Below, in pieces: positions 1 to 9,961 of a stretch of 64,000 nt of DNA. A program made the position numbers and the translations under genes. The DNA comes from Gimesia benthica (GTDB lineage Bacteria > Planctomycetota > Planctomycetia > Planctomycetales > Planctomycetaceae), in assembly GCF_009720525.1 (NCBI RefSeq), contig NZ_CP043930.1, positions 3,318,501 to 3,382,500 of the forward strand, given 5' to 3'. The notes under the pieces were generated by a model. The model was not told where the DNA came from. It did not search any database and saw only the letters and a list, made by a program, of their open reading frames with translations. Position 1 is the stretch's first letter. Each line of letters starts with the position of its first letter.

Positions 1-559
1 TCACATAGAAGAGTGCCGTCACCGTCTCCAGTGCCGCCAGATGCGCATGTCCGAACACACGGGGCAATGTAATCAACGCGACAGCAGCCACTACGCCCGC
101 GAAATGACCGGATCGCTGAGAGGTAAACCAGCCCACCACGAACACCAGGCAGGCGAAACAGAGTGCCGACGCGTAACGACCATAGGTCACGACGAACGGT
201 CGCTCTCCCTCTCCCGCCAGTCCCGCTACTGTTTCATGGGCGATGCCAATCAGCAGACGCCCCAGCGGCGGATGATCGGGCAGATAGTTCTCATGCTCGA
301 AGATCTCCCGCAGGCTCTCCGGGGCAATGATACCCAACCCATAGACGCGAATCGCACGTACCAGGAACACCCCCTGCCCCACGTTAAACGGTTCGTCGAC
401 CGTCATCCCGGGTCCCGGACCGGTGAGCGACAGATCCTGGGCACAGTCCAGGCGGGCCGCCACCAGCAGAAATGCCAGGCAGGCCAGCAGCGCATACCAG
501 GCAGCGGGCTTCAGTTTCTCGCGGGGGGTCAGCGGTGCTTGTGTTGTGGATTGATTCAT
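1..559 (-). CDS. PMT/ArnT-like glycosyltransferase (GT39 type), N-terminal part
   Basis: This is the first 186 codons of a membrane protein; the ATG is at 559 and the gene runs off the left edge, so the 3' end is missing. A first membrane segment spans about residues 19-35 (ALLACLAFLLVAARL). It is followed by an outward loop with MTVDEPFNVGQG, whose D55-E56 pair matches the acidic residues in the first large loop of PMT/ArnT enzymes, and by LPDHPPLGRLL, also typical of them. A further hydrophobic helix lies near residues 130-150. Family members transfer a sugar from a polyprenyl-phosphate carrier to an acceptor outside the inner membrane; the acceptor cannot be told here. A GGAAG lies about 12 bases before the start. 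The family call is fairly firm, the exact role unknown. Confidence 0.75.
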   Translation of the reverse strand, partial: MNQSTTQAPLTPREKLKPAAWYALLACLAFLLVAARLDCAQDLSLTGPGPGMTVDEPFNVGQGVFLVRAIRVYGLGIIAPESLREIFEHENYLPDHPPLGRLLIGIAHETVAGLAGEGERPFVVTYGRYASALCFACLVFVVGWFTSQRSGHFAGVVAAVALITLPRVFGHAHLAALETVTALFYV

Positions 560-584
560 GGTGACATTACTTCCGGGGCGCAAT

Positions 585-624
585 AAAAAAACCCGACCAA
601 GAGTGTTACCTCTTGGCCGGGTTT
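585..624 (-). terminator. Rho-independent terminator
   Basis: A 15-bp stem with one mismatch (589-603 with 610-624, core CCAAGAG/CTCTTGG) has a 6-base loop. Read on the minus strand it is followed by a run of seven T (585-591). It probably ends transcription of the HTH-receiver gene, whose stop is about 135 bp upstream on that strand. Confidence 0.8.
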
Positions 625-759
625 AGTCGTTCACGCAAACCAGCAAATCCCTTTGCGATTGTTCTGGTTGGCCAGCGGGCCGTTCTCTCGACACCGTCCA
701 TAATATCGAGAACTACACGTCCCTGGCAATCTCACCTTAAGGCATTCCTGCCCGGTCTA

Positions 760-1332
760 TTAGGCGATCTGCTTTTTACGTCCAACCAAGGTCCGAATCC
801 GTTCGGCCAGCAATGCAGCGTCAAATGGTTTCCGGAAAGTTTCGTTAAACAGTGTTCTGTCGAAACCGCTGGCGTTGTCTTCATCGCTCAGCAGGGCAAT
901 CAGAACAGAGTCGGTGTAGTCTTTGTTGCGTCGCAGGTTTTGTGCGATCATCAGAGCTTCGTTGCGACCCATGGCGAAATCAACGATTACGCAGTCGGGG
1001 TGCAGTGATTCTGCCTGGATACCGGCTTCAAAACCGCTCACGGCATATTCAATTTTGAAGTCTTCTGTTGCCATCAGATCGTCAAGGCTGGCTCGAACCT
1101 GGGTATCGGCACCGACGAGCAGCAGTTTGCCCATCGCTTCGTCTTCCAGTTCGCCTAATGGCATGCCGTGTTCTTTAAGAAATCGAATAAGGTGCTCACG
1201 TGGGATTCGGCGGTCCTGAGAACCGGGGATCCGGTAGCCTCTCAGGCGTCCAGAGTCGAACCACTTACTAACCGTGCGGGGTGCAACCTTACAGATCTTT
1301 GCTACTTGGCCAGTAGTGAAGATCGTTTTCAT
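760..1332 (-). CDS. Excisionase/MerR-type HTH plus receiver-like domain protein
   Basis: A 190-residue protein. Residues 1-60 form an excisionase-type helix-turn-helix (FTTGQVAKICKVAPRTVSKW, then RGYRIPGSQDRRIPREHL), which points to DNA binding. Residues 68-185 resemble a CheY receiver: a hydrophobic strand with D118 (VIVDFAMG) at the phospho-acceptor place, a serine in ALLSDED and a lysine in FRKPFD. The acidic pair normally in the first strand is reduced to VGAD, so normal Mg-dependent phosphorylation is doubtful. I chose ATG 1332 because GGAGAG sits six bases upstream; a GTG at 1350 in the same frame would place that site inside the gene. No histidine kinase is adjacent. Regulator role is inferred from the domains; the target is unknown. 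Confidence 0.8.
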   Translation of the reverse strand: MKTIFTTGQVAKICKVAPRTVSKWFDSGRLRGYRIPGSQDRRIPREHLIRFLKEHGMPLGELEDEAMGKLLLVGADTQVRASLDDLMATEDFKIEYAVSGFEAGIQAESLHPDCVIVDFAMGRNEALMIAQNLRRNKDYTDSVLIALLSDEDNASGFDRTLFNETFRKPFDAALLAERIRTLVGRKKQIA

Positions 1333-2326
1333 TGCGGGCTCTCCAATCACATGCTTGGCAAATCTCGTCGAAGAAAGGTTACTTTTCTTCTGCTTTAACC
1401 CCTACTACAGTTTGCGGCTATCCTGGCCAGTCAGTTCACGTTGTAACCTGTGTAGTCTTGGGTCGGGGTTTGTCTCTGGAGACAGCATCTCCAGAAACTG
1501 TTTCAAAATGCCAATCTTTAATTTTAAGGAAATTTGGGATCTGGTACGTAATACTTTTGGGGTCGGACTGAATGACAATCGCAATACCATTCAGATCAGT
1601 TCGTCAGACTAGATCCGTCTTGTCCTCTCCCCCCTTACAGACTGTTGATCGGATTGAACCATTCAAACTGGTGTTGACTGGCTCGACGTGGTTTTTACGT
1701 CTTTCCGGTTTCAACCGTCTGCCCTAATTGCATCGACGAAACTGCCGTGAGGACTTTAAGTTCTTTGACAAGAGAGAGTGCAGTAGTGACAGAGACACTC
1801 GGAATAGCTGGTACGGAAGAATCAGCTGTGAGGGATATTATGCTCTAATGCCCTGTAAAACAGGCACTTAATACGTCCCGGGGAAATGCTTAAGATGTGA
1901 ACCTTATTTCTGAGGTGACTTGAGTTTTCGTATCAGATTCCGCTGATTTTCCCCGGGGTAAGCCTGCTCCGAGCGGATAACCGTTATGACAACAGCAACC
2001 CGTCTCAGGTTCAAAGTATTGGAACTGTCGTCTCTATTACGACGGATATAGCGATCCGTGTTGGTTCTTTTTTTCCTGCGGCCTTATAGCCTGTTCACCG
2101 GGGAAGCCGTCCGATTTTTGCCTTTTCGCTTGCCCTGTCCATATCCACCCGTCTAAGATCACATTGAATTCCGGTTGTCTGTCTGTCAAAATTCATCTCT
2201 CAGGCAGAGTTTACAACCGCATTCACTGAATCGTTCATCACATTCCCGACAGACCCGTTCTGGTTTCTGAATGTCAGCTGCTTCCAGCGACAGCTGACTC
2301 GATATACGATCTGAAATACGACCCTT
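1333..2326. other. Long gene-free region with hairpins; possible non-coding RNA
   Basis: About 1 kb between divergent genes with no convincing reading frame. On the plus strand several inverted repeats cluster between 1806 and 2060. TGCC-TGT/ACAGGCA lies at about 1849-1866. TCCCGGGGAAA (from 1876) can pair with TTTTCCCCGGGG (to 1958), and the enclosed stretch contains ATCAG/CTGAT (1932-1947). ACGGAT/ATCCGT lies at 2042-2059 and is followed after 7 bases by a T run (2067-2074), which is terminator-like. A TTGACA lies at 1765-1770. I could not match it to RNase P RNA, tmRNA, SRP RNA or 6S RNA motifs. It may be a structured leader or an independent RNA; the remainder shows nothing clear. Confidence 0.3.
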
Positions 2327-3283
2327 ATGCCGAAGACTCTTCAAGAATACGCTGACTGGTTATCCAACCGGGATGATCTGATCTGGCCCACGGCTCCCGC
2401 GCTGGAAACGCCCAAAGCGACGCCCTTTCTCAAACCGCTGAAACGCATCTCCGCGATCACCTTCAGTATCTACGGCACCCTGCTGCACATCACCGACGGC
2501 GAACTTCTGTTCGACCATCAACAACAGCTCCGCATGCAGATCGCCCTCGATAAGACAATTAAAGAGTTCAATATGTGGAACAGCATGTCCCGCAAACCGG
2601 GGGCCCCCTGGGAATACATGCTCTCCCAATACCGCTCGCTGCTCGAAGACCAGCAACTCGGCGGAAAGGTCGCCAAAGGGGAAAAGCCGGAAATCAACTC
2701 CGCCGACCTCTGGAAACTGCTCATCGAACGCCTGCAGAAAAACGAATACACGTTCGACGAATCCTTTTACGGGAACCTTGATGACTTCAGCCTGAAGGTC
2801 GCCTACTTCTTCCACTCCAGCCTGCAGGGAATCTCTCCCATGCCCGACGCCCTGGAGTCACTCTGCCAGCTCAGTCAGTACGGCAAGAAAGTCGCTCTGT
2901 TTGCGGATGCTCAGCCGTTCACTCTGGTGCAACTCCTGCGGGCATTAGGCACTCAGGGAACACTCCCCCCCCTGTCCGAGCTGTTCACTCAGGAATGTTT
3001 CTGTTTCTCTTATCGCGAAACCGTCCGCAAACCCTCGGTGTCCCTCTACGAAAAACTGCTCGATCGATTCGATCAGCAGGGCATCCCCCCTGAGGAAATT
3101 CTGCACGTCGGTTCCCGCATCCCCGATGACCTGGCGATCGCCCGGAGTTTCGGCATGAAAACCGCCCTGTTTGCCGGCGATTCACTCAGCATTCACGCCA
3201 GCAAAGCAGAAGTCAGAAGCCCCGATACCAAACCTGACAGGTTGATCACCAATTTGAGCCAAATAGCTGAAATCCTCGATTAA
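2327..3283 (+). CDS. HAD-superfamily-like protein lacking the catalytic aspartate
   Basis: A 318-residue soluble protein with a HAD fold signature. Motif I is ITFSIYGTLL (residues 44-53); haloacid dehalogenase relatives have D where this protein has S47, so the nucleophile is absent. An alpha-helical cap-like region follows (about 60-165). Motif II reads VALFADAQ. Motif III is K235 in VRKPSVSLYEKLL. Motif IV is ILHVGSRIPDDLAIARSFGM, where the usual GD is G-S and the later D267/D268 remain. The overall order and spacing (motif IV then AxxxGMKTALF) are kept, so this is a real family member, but hydrolase activity is unlikely by the usual mechanism. It could be a non-catalytic binding protein. 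It stands alone, with the long gene-free region upstream and a 185-bp gap downstream. Confidence 0.75.
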   Translation: MPKTLQEYADWLSNRDDLIWPTAPALETPKATPFLKPLKRISAITFSIYGTLLHITDGELLFDHQQQLRMQIALDKTIKEFNMWNSMSRKPGAPWEYMLSQYRSLLEDQQLGGKVAKGEKPEINSADLWKLLIERLQKNEYTFDESFYGNLDDFSLKVAYFFHSSLQGISPMPDALESLCQLSQYGKKVALFADAQPFTLVQLLRALGTQGTLPPLSELFTQECFCFSYRETVRKPSVSLYEKLLDRFDQQGIPPEEILHVGSRIPDDLAIARSFGMKTALFAGDSLSIHASKAEVRSPDTKPDRLITNLSQIAEILD

Positions 3284-3468
3284 CATATTCCACCGATTCT
3301 GCTAATATTTCTGGCTTATCAGATACCGGGCTCGCATTTCCACCTGGATGAACTAACCCATCTGATACCTAAACCCATAGAATATATACACTTCCTGCAC
3401 CTGATGGCCCTGAAAGGGAACCAGGGTCGTACCTCAGATATTGACGCCCTTATTGGAGAAGAGAGACC

Positions 3469-3972
3469 ATGCCTCCCAAATTGCTTTACGAAGGAATTGA
3501 CTTCGATTTTGAAAACCCGATCTACGGAATCGAAGACATCAGAGAAATCAATCCTCAGCGATTTGAAATGGAGCAGCTGACGGGGATTGTCCATGTAGAT
3601 AATGAAAAGCATGGCATCGTCGGCTTCAAAGATGTCACCGAAGACGAATTCTGGGTTCGTGGCCACATGCCCGACTTCCCCCTGATGCCCGGCGTCATCC
3701 TCTGTGAATGTTCCGCTCAGCTGGCCGGCTTCTATGCCCGCAAGTTCAAACTGCTGGGAGGCGACTTCCTCGGCTTCGGCGGTATGAACGATGTTCGCTT
3801 CCGCAGCCCCGTTTTCCCCAATCAACGACTGGTGATTATGGCTCAGCTGGCCCGCATCCGTGCCGGCAAACGGGCGGAATTCAACTTCCAGGGACTCGTC
3901 GACAACAGCATGGTCTTCAGCGGCCAGATGATCGGCGTCCCCATCGACAAGAATCAGGAAGTCCCCAGCTAA
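3469..3972 (+). CDS. FabZ-like 3-hydroxyacyl-ACP dehydratase
   Basis: A 167-residue hot-dog fold protein. The stretch VRGHMPDFPLMPGVILCECSAQ (about residues 65-86; key residues H68 in GHMPDFP and the E of ECSAQ) matches the FabZ active-site pattern GHFPxxPIMPGVLxxEAxAQ, giving the catalytic His and Glu. GGMNDVRFRSPVFP then matches the FabZ strand that precedes the substrate channel. FabZ removes water from 3-hydroxyacyl-ACP in fatty-acid elongation. The N-terminal 50 residues are longer and more acidic than in FabZ proper, and no other fab gene is nearby, so a specialised acyl-chain role is possible. The start ATG follows GAGAAGAGAG about 5 bases upstream. Confidence 0.8.
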   Translation: MPPKLLYEGIDFDFENPIYGIEDIREINPQRFEMEQLTGIVHVDNEKHGIVGFKDVTEDEFWVRGHMPDFPLMPGVILCECSAQLAGFYARKFKLLGGDFLGFGGMNDVRFRSPVFPNQRLVIMAQLARIRAGKRAEFNFQGLVDNSMVFSGQMIGVPIDKNQEVPS

Positions 3973-3997
3973 GCGGCCCCTGAAATCGAAACTGAAC

Positions 3998-4039
3998 AAA
4001 AAAACGCCCCGGACCAGCGTCTGCCTGATCCGGGGCGTT
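3998..4039 (-). terminator. Rho-independent terminator of pgi
   Basis: AACGCCCCGGA (4003-4013) pairs perfectly with TCCGGGGCGTT (4029-4039). On the minus strand a run of seven T (3998-4004) follows, giving a strong terminator for pgi, which stops 30 bp away. In the plus direction the tail is TTCTCTATATT, so it may also weakly end the FabZ-like gene. Confidence 0.85.
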
Positions 4040-4069
4040 CTCTATATTACTGCTGCTCTGATTGTCGCC

Positions 4070-5479
<1,410 letters not shown>

Positions 5480-5522
5480 GAGAGATCACGCTTTCGTCAG
5501 AGTGAATAAATTGAGAGGGAGA

Positions 5523-6083
5523 TCACTGATCTTCCGCAGGCGGCTCGATACCGAAGTCGCGAATCGAGAGCAGCGCTTTGAAGGGGATGTTGCGCTTCTC
5601 AAAGTTGGCAGCGCCCCCCTGCAGACGATCGACAACTCCCAGGGCCTGCACAACTTTGCAACCAAACTCTTCGGCCCGGTCGACGGACAGCAGTGCACTG
5701 CCGGCAGTCGTGATGACATCATCCACGATCACCACTTTGTCGCCAGGCTGCACGGGGCCTTCGACATATTTATTGGTGCCGTGCCCCTTGGGCTCTTTGC
5801 GGACCATAAACCCGTTCAGCGATCGGCCCTGCTCTGCAGCGACTGCGAGCACACCCGCGACAATCGGATCAGCGCCGATCGACATGCCGCCGATCGCGTC
5901 GAATTCGACATCTTCCAGCATTTCCAGCAGGCCGGCACTCACCAGACGCAGACCGTGTGAATGCAGGACCACCTGTTTGCCGTCGAGGTAATAGGTGCTC
6001 TTCTTACCTGAAGCCAGCGTGAAATCGCCGAATTTCAACGCCCGCTCCCGAAACAACTCGATCAGCTTTTCGCGATCAAACAT
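5523..6083 (-). CDS. pyrE: Orotate phosphoribosyltransferase
   Basis: A 186-residue enzyme making orotidine 5'-phosphate from orotate and PRPP in UMP synthesis. The PRPP-binding motif VVIVDDVITTAGSAL is intact. The N-terminal part FGDFTLASGKKSTYYLDGKQ matches the orotate-binding region of PyrE, and the mobile loop VRKEPKGHGTNKYVEG carries the catalytic Lys/His residues. The start ATG is preceded by GAAGAGAG. It is followed at 43 bp by pgi. No other pyrimidine gene is in the window, as is common where pyrE stands apart from the rest of the pathway. Confidence 0.96.
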   Translation of the reverse strand: MFDREKLIELFRERALKFGDFTLASGKKSTYYLDGKQVVLHSHGLRLVSAGLLEMLEDVEFDAIGGMSIGADPIVAGVLAVAAEQGRSLNGFMVRKEPKGHGTNKYVEGPVQPGDKVVIVDDVITTAGSALLSVDRAEEFGCKVVQALGVVDRLQGGAANFEKRNIPFKALLSIRDFGIEPPAEDQ

Positions 6084-6271
6084 GAATGCTCTCTTCTCTA
6101 CCCTGAATGTGTGATGTGCTCAAATCAGAAGCCGCCACGGTCCGTTCGCATAAACAATGTTTAATAAAAACACCGCGGACTGGCTCAAACACACGTATTC
6201 TACAGGGTCGAATTCAACATTCAAACGGACTGCAGGTAAAGAATTCTCAGCTGGTGCGAATCTCTCTGAAA

Positions 6272-7540
6272 TCAGGGGCGAATCACGACTTCCGAGCCAA
6301 CACCCAGCAGATCGTACACCTCGGCCACATCGTCATTCTGCATCCGCACGCAACCTTTGGACTCCGCTTTGCCGATCGATGTCGGATCGATGGTGCCGTG
6401 AATTCCGTAGCTGTCGCCGATATCAATCCAGCGTTCGCCCAGGGGATTGGTCGGATCATCATTGGCAATCACACCATCCGGACCGTAATACGTCGGATCG
6501 ACCAGCTTGTCCTTTACGACAAATTTGCCAGTCGGCGTCGAATGATCCTTGCCGGTACCAATCGTATAGCGTTTGACGAAGTAACCGTGTGAATGCACCG
6601 TGAGTGTGAAGTCGCTCAAATCAACGAACACATGAAAGGGTCCTTTAATGACTTTGAGCTTCTGCCCCGGACGAATCCGCTTGGGATCGATCTGGTTCAG
6701 CTTCGCCAGGTATTCCCAGGTGATGCCGTACTGCTGCGCGACTTTCCGCAGTTGATCGCCGGGCTCAATCTCGTAGGGTTTCATGAAATGCGGCTGCGGT
6801 GCGAAGTAGATCATCCGCGCCGTCTCTTCAATGCGTGATTTAATGACTGGATAGACCTCGGGCTGATCCCAGTAGATTTTGGACAACCGCTTGTGAGCCT
6901 CGATAATTTTCCGTTGTGAAATCAGTTCGTCAATCGCAATCAGATCGGGTACGGCCTGTTTGGCGGACTCAACACCAATCTCTTCTTTAAAGCTGGCATG
7001 CTTCGCGGTCTTGATCACCGGATTGCTGGCCCGCTTGATCCCCTCGGGGGGATTCAGCTTCGCGGGTGCGTTGGGCTCAGGCATGGCAGCCGTCGGTTCG
7101 GGCAGTGGTTCAACAGGACGAGCGGCCCCTTTGAATTGGGCGGGAGGCTCGGTTTCTTCGAACAGCGGATCGACGGAGGTCTCCGCTTCCACGATCGCCC
7201 CATTCAACGTACGCGTGTAAACCCGGGGCATTTCCACTTCGCTTTTGCGGAACAGACGCTGGTTGTCATCCCCGTCTGAGAGTTCCTCCGCAGGCGGCTC
7301 CGACTGTGCCAGAATCGTGGCTTCTTCCAGGACGGGCTCTTTGTATGCTTCCAGCGGTACAGTCGTCTTGCCAGACGACTTACCTGCAGTCTCCTGTTCG
7401 TGCAGCGCACCTGTGGGAGCACTGCTCACCTGGAACGGCAGCAGATCCATTTTCCAGGCGACCGCCCCCAGAATTCCCAGTCCAGTTACCATGATGAAAC
7501 GAAAAGGAGTAATCCATCGACCCCGGTTACGACTTCGCAT
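6272..7540 (-). CDS. LysM-domain L,D-transpeptidase (YkuD family), membrane anchored
   Basis: A 422-residue envelope enzyme. Residues 10-30 form one membrane anchor or uncleaved signal (ITPFRFIMVTGLGILGAVAW). A Pro/Glu-rich spacer to about residue 180 follows, then a helical region. A LysM domain lies at about 250-300 (YEIEPGDQLRKVAQQYGITW, then NQIDPKRIRPGQKLKVI). The C-terminal YkuD catalytic domain ends with GIHGT (H381) and SKGCVRM (C397), the His-Cys pair that makes 3-3 or lipoprotein cross-links in peptidoglycan. A protein with both peptidoglycan-binding and cross-linking parts supports a peptidoglycan wall in this planctomycete. It is divergent from the ABC block, and nothing shows co-regulation. 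Confidence 0.92.
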   Translation of the reverse strand: MRSRNRGRWITPFRFIMVTGLGILGAVAWKMDLLPFQVSSAPTGALHEQETAGKSSGKTTVPLEAYKEPVLEEATILAQSEPPAEELSDGDDNQRLFRKSEVEMPRVYTRTLNGAIVEAETSVDPLFEETEPPAQFKGAARPVEPLPEPTAAMPEPNAPAKLNPPEGIKRASNPVIKTAKHASFKEEIGVESAKQAVPDLIAIDELISQRKIIEAHKRLSKIYWDQPEVYPVIKSRIEETARMIYFAPQPHFMKPYEIEPGDQLRKVAQQYGITWEYLAKLNQIDPKRIRPGQKLKVIKGPFHVFVDLSDFTLTVHSHGYFVKRYTIGTGKDHSTPTGKFVVKDKLVDPTYYGPDGVIANDDPTNPLGERWIDIGDSYGIHGTIDPTSIGKAESKGCVRMQNDDVAEVYDLLGVGSEVVIRP

Positions 7541-7859
7541 CTTGCCATCATCCTTGATTCACAATACGGATACGCTTCGGTTAAAATCAGAGAGTCGGGA
7601 CTATAGCAAATCATCCTGATTAAGCCTACGGCGATTCTGTGAAAACCGACTTGCCACCGGGGAGACGTAAGTCATATATTAATAATTGTTTAAGATCCGA
7701 CCCGCGGCTCACTGTGTTCCGCAGGAATCAGGAAGATTTGACAGAACAACCCTAGGCAACACCCGGCTAATTACATAACATTTGCAAAAACAAACTATAC
7801 GGCCCGACGCCGGAACCACGGTTTGCGGCGTTGCCAGATTCCCACCAGACGAGGTCAGC
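7541..7859. promoter_or_regulatory. Divergent intergenic region, no gene seen
   Basis: This stretch separates the minus-strand L,D-transpeptidase from the plus-strand ABC block and should hold both promoters. An AT-rich TATATTAAT occurs at about 7675-7683, and AACTATACGG at about 7794-7803 is a possible -10 for the ABC genes. An in-frame ATG at 7782 could lengthen the ATPase but lacks a ribosome site. No clear terminator, hairpin or small gene is visible. Confidence 0.35.
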
Positions 7860-8534
7860 ATGTCCCTGCTATTGGAAAATGTCAAAAAGAGCTACCGCGA
7901 ACCGGATGGCTCGACACTCCCCATCCTGGATATCGAACGCTTTGAAGTCAAAGAACAGGAACAGGTGGTTCTCATCGGCGAGAGTGGCTCGGGGAAATCG
8001 ACACTGCTCAACGTCATTTCCGGCATCACCACCACCGACAGCGGGAAAGTCACCATCGCGGGAACCGAAATCGCCTCCATGCCCGAAGTCGTTCGCGACC
8101 GCTTTCGCGCCGAACGCATCGGCTTCGTCTTCCAGACCTTTAATCTGCTCCCCGCCTTCTCAGCTCTGGAAAACGTCCTGCTCGGCATGAGCTTCTCACG
8201 AAAAAAAGCGAGCCGCGACCGGGCGAAAGAACTGCTGGCCCTCGTGGGACTCGAGCATCGCCTGAATCACCGCCCCAAACAGATGTCCGTCGGGGAACAG
8301 CAAAGGGTCGCCGTCGCGCGGGCCCTGGCCAATCAACCCAAACTGCTGCTGGCCGACGAACCGACGGCGAACGTCGATGTCGGCAATCAGGAAACCATTC
8401 TCAAACTGCTCCGCGACGCCTGCACTCAGCACCAGATCGCCATGCTGCTGGTCACCCACTCTCAGGAAGTCGCCAGCCAGTTTGAGCGGGTTGAAACACT
8501 GACTGACTTCAACAAGGTCCACGCACAGGCTTGA
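7860..8534 (+). CDS. LolD/MacB-type ABC transporter ATP-binding protein
   Basis: A 224-residue ATPase from ATG 7860, which has GAGG eight bases upstream. Walker A is GESGSGKST, the Q-loop lies in FVFQTFNLLPAFSALENV, Walker B is LLLADEPTANVD, and the switch His is in LLVTHSQEVA. The signature motif reads MSVGEQQRVAVARAL rather than LSGGEQQR; G-E-Q-Q-R is retained. The pattern fits the MacB/LolD/FtsE group, which powers extraction or mechanotransmission rather than classical solute import. The permease starts 65 bp downstream, so the pair forms one transporter. The four exported genes further on are probably linked in function. Confidence 0.9.
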   Translation: MSLLLENVKKSYREPDGSTLPILDIERFEVKEQEQVVLIGESGSGKSTLLNVISGITTTDSGKVTIAGTEIASMPEVVRDRFRAERIGFVFQTFNLLPAFSALENVLLGMSFSRKKASRDRAKELLALVGLEHRLNHRPKQMSVGEQQRVAVARALANQPKLLLADEPTANVDVGNQETILKLLRDACTQHQIAMLLVTHSQEVASQFERVETLTDFNKVHAQA

Positions 8535-8599
8535 TTCGTTCTATCTTTTCCGTTTCTTATTTTCTTCTCAGCGAACCGACTACAAAGTAGATTCTCATT

Positions 8600-9961
8600 A
8601 TGAATACACTGACCATCGCCTGGAAAAGCATCAAACAACGTCGCCTCGCCTCTGCACTGACGGCCCTTAGCGTGGCCCTGGGTGTGACGCTGATGATCTC
8701 CGTTCTGGTCATCAACGGCGTCATCGACAAGATGTTCAACCAGACCGCCAGCGGCTACGACCTCATCGTCGGTCCCAAGGGCAGCCCGCTGCAGCTGGTG
8801 TTGAATACCGTCTTCCGCGTCGGTGCCCCGATTGAGAATCTCCCCTACCGCTACTATGAAGAACTGAAAAAAGATCCCCGTATCGAAGAAGCCATCCCTT
8901 TCGCGATCGGCGATGTCACCGAGGAAGGCGGCTTTCCGATTGTCGGCACCATTCCCCGTTACTTCGCTCTGGAGTACATCCCGGGGCGGCACTTCCGCAT
9001 CAATAAGGATGGCAAGTTCCTGCCCGGGACCTGGGATGCCGTCATCGGTTCTGCTGTCGCGAAACAGAACAACTGGAAAATGGGAGATGAATTTCAGTTG
9101 ATTCACGGCTCCGCGGAGAGTGGTCACGTCCACGATGAAAAATTCAAGATTGTCGGTATTCTCGCACCAACGGGCACGCCGAACGACCGTACCGTCTTCG
9201 TCAACCTGCGCGGGTTCTACCAGGTTTCCGGTCACGAGAAACCACTGGAAGAAGCACTCCGCCGCGAAGCCGAATTCTTCGGTGAAAAAATCGACGAAGC
9301 CGAACTGCAGAAAATCCTCAAGGAAAACGCCGGCCACGATCATCATGATCACAGCGGCCATGACCATGGACACGATCACGGGCACGAAGTTCCCGACGCG
9401 CAGAAAGAGGTGACTGCGATTCTGGTCCAGATGAAAGGCGATCGCCTCCGCGGCTTTTCCACTATCAAACTGCAGTCCGAACTCAAGGAAGGCAACAAGG
9501 CCCAGGCCGTCAATCCGATTCAGCAAATCAGCTGGCTGATGATCAACATCGTGGGCAACGTACGCACGATGCTCATCATTCTGACGAGCCTGATCATCGT
9601 CGTCTCCGGCGTCAGTATTTTTGTCAGCATCTACAACTCGATGGCCGACCGCAAACGGGAGATCGCCATCATGCGGGCCCTGGGTGCCGGCCGCACCGCA
9701 GTCTTCACCATCATTCTCAGCGAGTCCGTTCTGCTCTGTCTGGGAGGGGGTATCCTGGGTATCCTGCTCGGACACGGACTGGTCTTCGCCGCCGCCCCGA
9801 TCATCGAAGCCCGCAGCGGACTGCTGATCAATCCGTTCGCTTTCAGCTCAGTCGAACTGATTCTGCTGCCGGTATTGGTCGTTCTGGCATCATTGGTCGG
9901 CTTCATCCCCGCGATGACCGCTTACCGCACCGACGTCGCCAGTACTTTGAGTGATACCTGA
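8600..9961 (+). CDS. FtsX/MacB-type ABC permease with His/Asp-rich loop
   Basis: A 453-residue permease. TM1 is near residues 18-40 (LASALTALSVALGVTLMISVLV), followed by a ~290-residue periplasmic domain of the MacB-PCD type (DLIVGPKGSPLQLVLNTVFRV, then FPIVGTIP). The C-terminal FtsX domain has three further TMs (about 318-345, 372-400, 418-445) with the family motif DRKREIAIMRALGAGR. The periplasmic domain carries HDHHDHSGHDHGHDHGHE (about residues 246-263, bases 9335-9388), nine His alternating with Asp/Gly, which looks like a Zn/Cu/Ni-binding loop. Together with the ATPase 65 bp upstream it would form a homodimeric MacB/Lol-like exporter. Metal handling is inferred from the loop only. Confidence 0.88.
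   Translation: MNTLTIAWKSIKQRRLASALTALSVALGVTLMISVLVINGVIDKMFNQTASGYDLIVGPKGSPLQLVLNTVFRVGAPIENLPYRYYEELKKDPRIEEAIPFAIGDVTEEGGFPIVGTIPRYFALEYIPGRHFRINKDGKFLPGTWDAVIGSAVAKQNNWKMGDEFQLIHGSAESGHVHDEKFKIVGILAPTGTPNDRTVFVNLRGFYQVSGHEKPLEEALRREAEFFGEKIDEAELQKILKENAGHDHHDHSGHDHGHDHGHEVPDAQKEVTAILVQMKGDRLRGFSTIKLQSELKEGNKAQAVNPIQQISWLMINIVGNVRTMLIILTSLIIVVSGVSIFVSIYNSMADRKREIAIMRALGAGRTAVFTIILSESVLLCLGGGILGILLGHGLVFAAAPIIEARSGLLINPFAFSSVELILLPVLVVLASLVGFIPAMTAYRTDVASTLSDT

Noticed and set aside
1405..1590. Small minus-strand frame in the 1 kb gene-free region
   Set aside because: No ribosome site, no signal or domain, low-complexity composition; other frames in the area are equally open.
1750..2080. 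RNase P RNA, tmRNA, SRP RNA or 6S RNA
   Set aside because: The hallmark sequences of these RNAs (for example the RNase P GAGGAAAGTCC core or the tmRNA 3' T-arm) were not found; only generic stems are present.
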